Shown piece after piece: positions 1-5,588 of a stretch of 14,886 bases of DNA. How positions within the stretch are numbered: the stretch's first letter is position 1; each line of letters begins with the position of its first letter. Source of the stretch: DSOS01 sp035286585 (lineage in GTDB: Bacteria > Chloroflexota > Anaerolineae > Anaerolineales > UBA4823); assembly GCA_035286585.1 (NCBI GenBank), contig DATEDC010000176.1, positions 1-14,886 of the forward strand, given 5' to 3'. A program made the translations under genes and the position numbers. Under the pieces are notes generated by a model, which made no database searches, was not told where the DNA came from, and worked only from the letters and a program-made list of their open reading frames with translations.

Positions 1-356
1 TAGATCACCTCGTCCCCCGGCTCGACCAGCGCCAGCGCGGCGAAGAACAGCGCCGGCTTGGCTCCGGGACCGACGACCACCTGGCTTGGACGGATCTCCA
101 TGCCTCGGCGCCTCCCGGCGTCGGCGGCGATGGCTGCGCGCAGCTCCGGCAGCCCGGCCGGCGGGTTGTAGCCTGTCTGCCCGGCGGCGATGGCTGCCAT
201 GCCGCTCTGGCGGATGTGCTCGAAGGTCTGGAAATCGGGCTGCCCGATCTCCAGGTGGATCACCTGGCGCCCCTGGGCCTCCAATCTCCGGGCGCGGGCT
301 AGCACGGCGTAGGACCCTTCGGGGCGCAAGGCGGAGGAGCGTCGAGAGAATGACAT
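1..356 (-). CDS. Pyridoxal-phosphate aminotransferase, class I/II (partial, C-terminus outside window)
   Basis: The first 118 residues of a fold-type I PLP aminotransferase of the aspartate/aromatic group are visible; the rest, including the Schiff-base lysine, lies off the left edge. Family hallmarks seen are IGQPDF (residues 37-42), TGYNPPAGLPELRAAIA (61-77), where the Y.P..G.PELR.AIA pattern shapes the substrate and PLP pocket, and VVVGPGAKPALF (93-104), the cofactor phosphate region. The ATG at 356 is 15 bases after the dcd stop, behind an AGGA-like ribosome site in AGGACCGG, so it is probably co-transcribed with dcd. The enzyme would transfer an amino group between an amino acid and 2-oxoglutarate in the cytoplasm. 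The exact substrate cannot be told from this part, so no gene symbol is given. Confidence 0.9.
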   Translation of the reverse strand, partial: MSFSRRSSALRPEGSYAVLARARRLEAQGRQVIHLEIGQPDFQTFEHIRQSGMAAIAAGQTGYNPPAGLPELRAAIAADAGRRRGMEIRPSQVVVGPGAKPALFFAALALVEPGDEVI

Positions 357-371
357 CCGGTCCTGCCTGCT

Positions 372-926
372 CTACAGCTTGGGCAGCACGATCGACTGCT
401 GCTTCTGGTACTTGCCCTTCTTGTCGGCGTAGGAAGTCTCGCATTCCTCGTCCGCCTGGAAGAAGAGCACCTGGGCGATGCCTTCGTTGGCGTAGATTTT
501 GGCCGGCAGCGGCGTGGTGTTGGAGATCTCCAGGGTCACGAAACCTTCCCACTCTGGCTCGAAGGGCGTCACGTTGACGATGATCCCACAGCGTGCATAG
601 GTCGATTTTCCGAGACAAATTGTTAACACATCCCGCGGGATGCGGAAGTACTCGACTGTGCGCGCCAGGGCGAACGAATTCGGAGGGATCACGCACACCT
701 CGCCCTTGTAATCCACCATCGATTTCGGGTCGAAATTCTTGGGGTCCACGACAGCCGAGTACACATTGGTGAAGATCTTGAACTCGTCGGCGACGCGAAT
801 ATCGTAACCGTACGACGAGACGCCAAACGAGATCACGCCGTTGCGCACCTGCGACGACTCGAAAGGCACGATCATGCTGCGTTCGAGCGCCATTTTACGT
901 ATCCAGTGGTCAGGTTTCAGTCCCAT
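372..926 (-). CDS. dcd: dCTP deaminase (Dcd)
   Basis: The 184-residue product matches the usual length of dCTP deaminase, which converts dCTP to dUTP and ammonia for dTMP synthesis. Motifs seen are SSYGYD (37-42), typical of one large bacterial Dcd subgroup; DPKNFDPKS (61-69); PPNSFALARTVEYF (81-94); GKSTYARCGI (106-115), the nucleotide-phosphate binding stretch with Lys107, Ser108 and Arg112; and TLEISN (131-136). Glu133 in that last motif aligns with the catalytic Glu138 of E. coli Dcd. The conserved SYADKKGKYQKQ (165-176) is the C-terminal lid. The start at 926 has a GGGAG ribosome site 8 bases upstream. The product is cytoplasmic. Dcd in which the product is cleaved further to dUMP exists in other lineages; nothing here shows that. 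Confidence 0.96.
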   Translation of the reverse strand: MGLKPDHWIRKMALERSMIVPFESSQVRNGVISFGVSSYGYDIRVADEFKIFTNVYSAVVDPKNFDPKSMVDYKGEVCVIPPNSFALARTVEYFRIPRDVLTICLGKSTYARCGIIVNVTPFEPEWEGFVTLEISNTTPLPAKIYANEGIAQVLFFQADEECETSYADKKGKYQKQQSIVLPKL

Positions 927-998
927 GCCTATCTCTCCCGGTAATGCAGCGCAAGCGCCGTTAAATTTGCCATGCGGCGGTCAGGGCAGCCTGCGCCT

Positions 999-1053
999 GG
1001 TCACCATCCGCTGGCAGCGAAAACGACCTGCAAGAGATCTGCCCGCTCGGCCG
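999..1053. repeat. Direct repeat, copy 1 (duplicate of the capA 3' end)
   Basis: These 55 bases match 1075-1129 with 3 mismatches by eye, with 21 unrelated bases between the copies. The right-hand copy is the last 12 codons of the CapA-like gene plus its stop. On the minus strand this copy can still be read as DLLQVVFAASGW followed by a stop, but it lies after the real stop of capA and is not translated as part of it. It looks like a fossil of a short tandem duplication or slippage event at the gene end. Confidence 0.9.
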
Positions 1054-1074
1054 CGGCCAGGGGGGCCCGACTCC

Positions 1075-1129
1075 GGTCACCATCCGCTGGCAGCGAATAC
1101 GACCTGCAAGAGCTCCGCCCGCTCGGCCG
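1075..1129. repeat. Direct repeat, copy 2 (coding: last residues and stop of the CapA-like gene)
   Basis: This is the in-gene copy of the 55-base repeat at 999-1053, reading ELLQVVFAASGW and TGA on the minus strand. The offset between copies is 76 bases. Sequence outside the 55 bases does not match, so the duplication is sharply limited. Confidence 0.9.
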
Positions 1130-2876
1130 AGGTCATCGGCCGCGGCCGGGCGTAATCCACGAATTGAATCGTCAGCAGCTCCGTGCTGATGTGCCTGCCG
1201 GCGTAGAACACGTGCCGGTCGATGAACGCCTGGCGAGTCGCCTGGCTAACGTCGAACTGGTCGAAAAACAGGTTGCCCAGCCCATAATGGACGAAGGCCC
1301 CGTCGCTGGATCCGGGGGCCCCGTCGCTGGCTCCGGGAGCCCCGACGCCGTCGACATCCCCGGCGACGAACTCGAAGACCTGCGGCTGGTGAGCCTGGCT
1401 CCCGCTGACGATGATCGCCCCGGCCTGCGCAGCCTGGGTGAAATCGCGCACCTGCAGCGGCATGGCCTGGTAGGTGTAGTACTCCAGGTGCTGGAAAGTC
1501 ACCACCGGCAGGTAGCCCTCCTCGCGCAGGCGTGAAATTTCGCCACGCAGCCAGTCGAGATCGCACGCCGCCGCGCCAGGGCTGCCCGGGCTGGCGCGGG
1601 CAAAGCCGCCGCCCTTGCCGTTGCAGCCGATGAAAGCCAGCTTATTGCCGTTGTGCTCCAGAAGGACCGCCTGGCGGGCTTCCTGCAAATTTTCGCCGCC
1701 GCCGTAATAGCGCCAGCCGCGCTCGCGGTACAGCTCCAGCGTGTACAGCATCGCCTCGGCGCCCCAATCCTGGAAGTGATCGCCAGTTAATTCTACAATA
1801 TCCGTGCCGATATCTTCCAGCAATTCGATGTAACTCGGGTCGCTGCAAAAGCGCAGGTCTTCCTGCACCGGGTTGGGAAACGGGCAGTTCCTGGCGAAGG
1901 GGACCTCGTTGCTGATGTGGGTGATATCGGCGAGGCGCAGCCAGTCGCGCACCTCCCGCCCGGGGTAGCGGACGCCCTGGCGCTCCATGGTGTGCGCCGT
2001 CGCCCTGACCAGGGCGGTCACGCCGGTCAGCGCCAGGGTGGTCAGCTTTTCGGGCTGGCGGTTGCTTGGCGGCGCCAGCCGGGCAGCCGAATTTGGCCCG
2101 TACAGGGTCCTCACCAGCTCGACCAGCCTGGCCTCCCCGTACAGCGAAATCGGGACCGCCAGGGGATAGGCGGCAGGGTCGAAATCCTGGCGCAGCGGGG
2201 AAAGGCCGTCCACTTCGAGCACTTTCCAGCGCGGCTCCAGCTTTTCGAAGGGCAGCAAGGCCCAGGCCGGCTGGTGCCCCCAGGCGTAGTCCAGCATCTC
2301 AGCCTCGGGCAGCACCCGGATCGCCCCCTCGGCGGGCGCTCCCCACCAGGAGTTGAAGACGGAGGCGGTGCTCTCGTCGACCAAAAGCGGCCTGCTCGCG
2401 AAGGGGCCTTCCGCCTGGCCCGCCCAGGCCAGGTGCAGCGCCTCGGCGGGTACGCCATCCACCACGGTGGGGAAAGGCGCTGCCAGGGCGTATACCCATG
2501 AGCTGATCACCGCCTCCCCGCCTGCCCTCAGGTGCAGAGCGGCGTTCTCCGGGCTGCTGCTGGCTTCGAAACCCGGCGGTATGGCGACTGCCTGGCGCAA
2601 ACCCGCGGGCAAAGTGGGGTCCAGCCAGATGGCGAGCTTGCCCGCGGAGGGCGCCTGCCCGGGCGTCGGGATGGCCTCCGTAGTTGCTCCCATTGGGCCG
2701 GGGGTTGCGGCGCTCCCGGTTGGAGGGAGCGGCAGGAACGGGGTCAGGGTGGGCGTGGGAAGGCTGGCTGCAGCCTGGTCGAGCCCAGGTATGGAAGCTG
2801 TTTCGGAGGCGGCGCAGCCTGTCACCAGGCCGGCTGCTATCAAGGTTGCGAGTGCCAGCCGGTAAAAGTCTCTCAT
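1077..2876 (-). CDS. CapA-family metallophosphatase lipoprotein with an extra N-terminal domain
   Basis: The 599-residue protein starts with a lipoprotein signal ending LVTGC (Cys21), followed by a Thr/Pro linker to about residue 78. The C-terminal half (about 280-575) has the CapA/PgsA metallophosphatase motifs: SNEVPF (322-327), TGDHFQDWG (364-372, where the usual NHxxD reads DHxxD), TFQHLEYY (460-467), GSQAHQP (492-498) and YGLGNLFFDQ (531-540). Such proteins are tied to capsule or poly-gamma-glutamate export, usually as surface enzymes of uncertain reaction. Residues 79-260 are not part of CapA; they look like an alpha/beta ligand-binding lobe (for example WALLPFEKLEPRWKVLEVDG at 205-224) and may be a periplasmic-binding-protein-like sensor, which is inference. 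A Gly/Ala/Ser/Asp insert (510-527) is made by 21-base repeats. The ATG at 2876 has a GGGGG ribosome site and lies 28 bases after the M23 gene, so it is likely in the same operon. Confidence 0.88.
   Translation of the reverse strand: MRDFYRLALATLIAAGLVTGCAASETASIPGLDQAAASLPTPTLTPFLPLPPTGSAATPGPMGATTEAIPTPGQAPSAGKLAIWLDPTLPAGLRQAVAIPPGFEASSSPENAALHLRAGGEAVISSWVYALAAPFPTVVDGVPAEALHLAWAGQAEGPFASRPLLVDESTASVFNSWWGAPAEGAIRVLPEAEMLDYAWGHQPAWALLPFEKLEPRWKVLEVDGLSPLRQDFDPAAYPLAVPISLYGEARLVELVRTLYGPNSAARLAPPSNRQPEKLTTLALTGVTALVRATAHTMERQGVRYPGREVRDWLRLADITHISNEVPFARNCPFPNPVQEDLRFCSDPSYIELLEDIGTDIVELTGDHFQDWGAEAMLYTLELYRERGWRYYGGGENLQEARQAVLLEHNGNKLAFIGCNGKGGGFARASPGSPGAAACDLDWLRGEISRLREEGYLPVVTFQHLEYYTYQAMPLQVRDFTQAAQAGAIIVSGSQAHQPQVFEFVAGDVDGVGAPGASDGAPGSSDGAFVHYGLGNLFFDQFDVSQATRQAFIDRHVFYAGRHISTELLTIQFVDYARPRPMTSAERAELLQVVFAASGW
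1297..1349. repeat. 21-base minisatellite within the CapA-like gene
   Basis: Two full 21-base units (1297-1317 and 1318-1338, differing at 2 positions by eye) and part of a third (1339-1349) lie in tandem. On the minus strand they encode GAPGASD and GAPGSSD. The unit is a multiple of three, so changes in copy number would keep the reading frame. The insert sits between the GSQAHQP and YGLGNLFFDQ motifs, probably in a surface loop. Confidence 0.85.
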
Positions 2877-2904
2877 CTAAAACCCCCGCACGCCTGGTCC
2901 TGGG

Positions 2905-3963
2905 TTATTCGTCCAGCCGGAAGGTCACCACGGTCAATTGCCCGGGGGACACCTGAACGACCTTCTCTTTGAATCCCCGGCGGATAAAGGTGATCTGGTA
3001 TTCACCGGGGGGCAGGTCTCCAATGGCAAAGCTTTCGAACCAGGGTTCTAAGCCGGTTAATTTTCGCTCGGCATAGCTGGTGATGTAAAACGTATCCGAG
3101 GCAGGCAGTCCCGGACCAGACAGGCGCTCCACGACGACGTCCGGTATGAGGACAATGTTGCCTTGCGAATCCAGGATGCGCCCGACAATCGCGCCGCGCG
3201 CTTGGCCCTGGCGGTCCGGCAGAGGTGCCAGCCAGAGCTCCGGGTTGCGGGCTGCCCAGTAGTTATTCTCGCCGTAGCGCACCTCGAAGTGCAGGTGGCT
3301 GCCAGTCGCCGCGCCGGTCGAACCCACCTCGGCGATTTCCTCCCCCGCCTGGACCGTCTCACCCCGGCGCACGAAGATTTGGAACAGATGCGCGTACAGC
3401 GTGTAGACCGGCTGCGGGAGGCCGGGCAACTGGTGCTCCAGGACCACGAAGTTGCCGTAGAAATTTTTGTACAGGCCGAAAATCGTATCCAGATCGTCGC
3501 CTGCCATTACGACCACGCCATCCGCCGCCGCAAGGACCGGCGTGCCCTGTGAGTTAAGGAATTCGACCCCGTGGTGGGTTTCGCGCTTGCCCCGGTCGTT
3601 GCTGCCGAATCGATAGGATACATCGATATGATCCCGCCCCGGAGGCGCAACCGGGCGCCTCAGCCAGGACCCGGGTGAGATAATGCAGACCTCCTCCGCG
3701 CAGGGGGTGGGCTGGGCTGGCGCCGGGGTCGGCGGGGGGGCTTCGCTGGCCGTCGGTTCGGCGGTCGGGGTGGGTTCGACCGGCTGGGCAGGGGGTGGGG
3801 TTGAGGTCGCTGGCGGTGTGGGGCTGGGGGTAGATGAGAGCGCCTCTTCCGTCGCCGGGCCCTCGGCTAGCTGGGTGAAAACGCTGCAGCTCAGCGTGAG
3901 CAGCGCCAGTGCCGCGCCCAACAGCAGCAAGTTAATTGAGTTATGCCTGGATTTCAGGTTCAC
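2905..3963 (-). CDS. M23-family metallopeptidase lipoprotein with C-terminal beta-sandwich domain
   Basis: The 352-residue product has a signal peptide with lipobox LTLSC (Cys26) and a Thr/Pro/Ala linker (about 39-88). Its M23 (LytM/peptidase family) domain spans about 105-245: THHGVEF (129-135), LYAHLF (189-194) and GSHLHFEVRYG (221-231). His130, His192, His223 and His225 are in place, but the second zinc ligand, normally Asp in HxGxD, is Glu134. Residues 258-350 (GAIVGRILDSQGN, then DLPPGEYQITF) look like a carboxypeptidase-regulatory/PEGA-type beta-sandwich. It probably acts on peptidoglycan cross-links outside the membrane, or is a non-cleaving regulator if Glu134 does not hold zinc. The start is GTG at 3963: a GAGGAG ribosome site lies 7 bases upstream and the GTG overlaps the ftcD stop as GTGA. 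An upstream ATG at 4032 would bury this site and put 23 non-signal residues in front. Confidence 0.9.
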   Translation of the reverse strand: MNLKSRHNSINLLLLGAALALLTLSCSVFTQLAEGPATEEALSSTPSPTPPATSTPPPAQPVEPTPTAEPTASEAPPPTPAPAQPTPCAEEVCIISPGSWLRRPVAPPGRDHIDVSYRFGSNDRGKRETHHGVEFLNSQGTPVLAAADGVVVMAGDDLDTIFGLYKNFYGNFVVLEHQLPGLPQPVYTLYAHLFQIFVRRGETVQAGEEIAEVGSTGAATGSHLHFEVRYGENNYWAARNPELWLAPLPDRQGQARGAIVGRILDSQGNIVLIPDVVVERLSGPGLPASDTFYITSYAERKLTGLEPWFESFAIGDLPPGEYQITFIRRGFKEKVVQVSPGQLTVVTFRLDE

Positions 3964-5477
3964 GATATTCCTCCTCGTTCTGCCAGGGTGCGGCGTGTCT
4001 CGGCTTGAAGGGCCTCCGCTCGCTTTTCGCAATCGCGCAGGGTAACCAGCAGCGCTTCCGCTTTGCCCCGATCGCGCAGGGCTGCCAGGTTGGCGCGCAC
4101 GTTGTAGCCGGCGCCGGTTAAAGCCGCCTGGGCCAGAGCCGCGGCAGTGCTGCCGTCGCTGATGGCCTTCAGATTGCCGTGCGCAACCACCTGCCTGGCG
4201 AGCTCCAGCACCTGGACGGATTTCTCTGCGACCGCCAGGGGCACCTGGGCGGCGGTCAACGTCGCCGCTTCGATCCTCTCGGAGCGCCGCTGCTGCTCGT
4301 CCGGCGTATCTTTGGGCAGCTTGTAAGCCGCCATGAGCGCTTGAAAAGCCCGCGCGTCTGCCTGCACCGCAGCGTTCAGCTCTGCGCGCAGGGTTTCGGC
4401 CTGCTCCAGGAGGGCGGACATTTGCCCTTCGACGGCCGCGTACTTCTTTCTACCCAGGGTCAGGCGGGCCACCATGGCGACCAGCGCCGCCGCGGCTGCC
4501 CCGCTGTACGCGGAAGCCGAGCCCCCACCTGGGGTGGGCGTATCGGCTGCCAGGGCGTCCAGGAAGTCCGGGCTGGACTGCGCCGCCGCCTGCAATCGGC
4601 GCTCGAGGATCTGCTCCGCATCAAACTGGTCGAGCTGCAGGTACCAGACCGCCGCCTCCACCAGCGCTTCCTCAGGGATCAGACCGACCAGCTCACTGTG
4701 GTGGATGCCCACCCCGTAGCGAGCGGCCTCGCCGCGGATCAGCTCGACCACCCGGGCGATGGGCGTGGCTCGAAAGTTGGTCAGGTTCATCGAAACCTGG
4801 GCGCGTCCGTCCACCAGCAGGCCCAGCGCCTTGACGTAGCGCAAACCGCCGGAGGAGTGGCGGATCGCTCGGGCGATCTTGCGGGCAATCTCCACCTCGG
4901 CGGTGGTCAGATACACATTGTACGCAATCAGCGGCTCCCGGGCGCCGATCACCGTCGCCCCGGCGGTGCCGAGGCGGGGGGGACCAAAATCGGGCTGGCG
5001 GTCCGCATCGGCGGCGATCTCGGTTTTCAAGCCCTCATACTGGCCCCGGCGGATGTCCTCCAGGTTCTGCCGCTCCGGCCGAGTGGCGGCAGCTTCGTAA
5101 AGGTACACCGGGATGCCCAGCTCATTGCCAACCCGGCTGCCCACCTGGCGAGCCAGCTCAACGCAGTCTTCCATGCTTACTCCGCTGATGGGCACAAATG
5201 GCACCACGTCCGCGGCGCCGATGCGGGGGTGCTCGCCCTGGTGCTCTTCCAGGTTGATCAGCTCGACTGCTTTGGCGATCGAGCGGAAAGCCGCCTCTCC
5301 CACCGCCTCGGGCGGGCCGGCAAAGGTGATCACCGAGCGGTTGTGGTCCAGGTCGGAATGCGTATCGAGCACGTGCACCCCGGGCACCTCGGCAATGGCT
5401 TGCCGGATCGCGGCGACAACCTCCGGGCGGCGCGCTGCGGAGAAATTCGGGATGCACTCCACGATTGGGGTTTTCAT
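3960..5477 (-). CDS. ftcD: Bifunctional glutamate formimidoyltransferase / formimidoyltetrahydrofolate cyclodeaminase
   Basis: The 505-residue protein has the domain order of mammalian FTCD (about 541 residues). Residues 1-300 are the formimidoyltransferase: VECIPNFSA (6-14), DTHSDLDHNRSV (38-49), GEHPRIGAADVVPF (81-94, where His83 corresponds to the catalytic His82 of the mammalian enzyme), and MNLTNFRATPI (230-240). Residues 301-500 are the cyclodeaminase helical domain: DTPTPGGGSASAYSGA (312-327) and GNLKAISDGSTAAAL (434-448). It moves the formimino group of N-formiminoglutamate to tetrahydrofolate and then forms 5,10-methenyl-THF and ammonia, in histidine degradation and one-carbon supply. 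The start at 5477 has GAGGTG just upstream; the open frame extends to 5978 but the extra 167 residues are antisense to another gene and unlike the family. No hut genes are adjacent. The downstream M23 gene overlaps by 4 bases. Confidence 0.95.
   Translation of the reverse strand: MKTPIVECIPNFSAARRPEVVAAIRQAIAEVPGVHVLDTHSDLDHNRSVITFAGPPEAVGEAAFRSIAKAVELINLEEHQGEHPRIGAADVVPFVPISGVSMEDCVELARQVGSRVGNELGIPVYLYEAAATRPERQNLEDIRRGQYEGLKTEIAADADRQPDFGPPRLGTAGATVIGAREPLIAYNVYLTTAEVEIARKIARAIRHSSGGLRYVKALGLLVDGRAQVSMNLTNFRATPIARVVELIRGEAARYGVGIHHSELVGLIPEEALVEAAVWYLQLDQFDAEQILERRLQAAAQSSPDFLDALAADTPTPGGGSASAYSGAAAAALVAMVARLTLGRKKYAAVEGQMSALLEQAETLRAELNAAVQADARAFQALMAAYKLPKDTPDEQQRRSERIEAATLTAAQVPLAVAEKSVQVLELARQVVAHGNLKAISDGSTAAALAQAALTGAGYNVRANLAALRDRGKAEALLVTLRDCEKRAEALQAETRRTLAERGGIS
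3961..3976 (-). promoter_or_regulatory. Ribosome binding site and GTGA stop/start overlap (ftcD to M23 lipoprotein)
   Basis: Read on the minus strand, GAGGAG (3976-3971), 7 bases, then GTG (3963-3961). The TGA of ftcD (3962-3960) overlaps the GTG. This fixes the start of the lipoprotein and suggests translational coupling. Confidence 0.85.
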
Positions 5478-5504
5478 GACCACCTCATTGGCATGGATGT
5501 TGCA

Positions 5505-5510
5505 ATTATA
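5505..5510 (-). promoter_or_regulatory. Candidate -10 box for the ftcD operon
   Basis: On the minus strand a perfect TATAAT lies 27 bases upstream of the ftcD ATG, in the 111-base divergent region. No good -35 hexamer sits 16-18 bases before it, so the promoter may depend on an activator or be weak. The placement is right for a short leader carrying the GAGGTG ribosome site. Confidence 0.45.
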
Positions 5511-5542
5511 CTCGTCTTGAGATGAGCGCATCGTGCATGTCC

Positions 5543-5572
5543 TTGTCCATAACCAGATTTTAAGGGTAGAAT
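5543..5572 (+). promoter_or_regulatory. Candidate sigma-70-type promoter for the lipoprotein triplet
   Basis: TTGTCC (5543-5548) and TAGAAT (5567-5572), 18 bases apart, match the consensus at 4 and 5 of 6 positions. Transcription would begin near 5579, only about 10 bases before the ATG at 5589, leaving no clear ribosome site; the first gene may therefore be translated from a very short leader. Prediction by eye only. Confidence 0.4.
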
Positions 5573-5588
5573 TCGCGACGAACATAAG

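Noticed and set aside
86..577. 163-codon plus-strand frame opposite the aminotransferase and dcd
   Set aside because: Arg/Pro/Ala-rich shadow frame overlapping two well-supported minus-strand genes.
1917..2501. Plus-strand open frames opposite the CapA-like gene
   Set aside because: Composition of antisense shadow frames; no motifs and no ribosome sites.
3964..4032. ATG at 4032 as start of the M23 lipoprotein
   Set aside because: The GAGGAG site and GTG at 3963 give a normal lipoprotein signal; the longer form would put a charged 23-residue stretch in front of it.
4179..5525. 448-codon open frame on the plus strand
   Set aside because: It is fully antisense to ftcD, has no family resemblance, and reflects GC-rich third-position bias.
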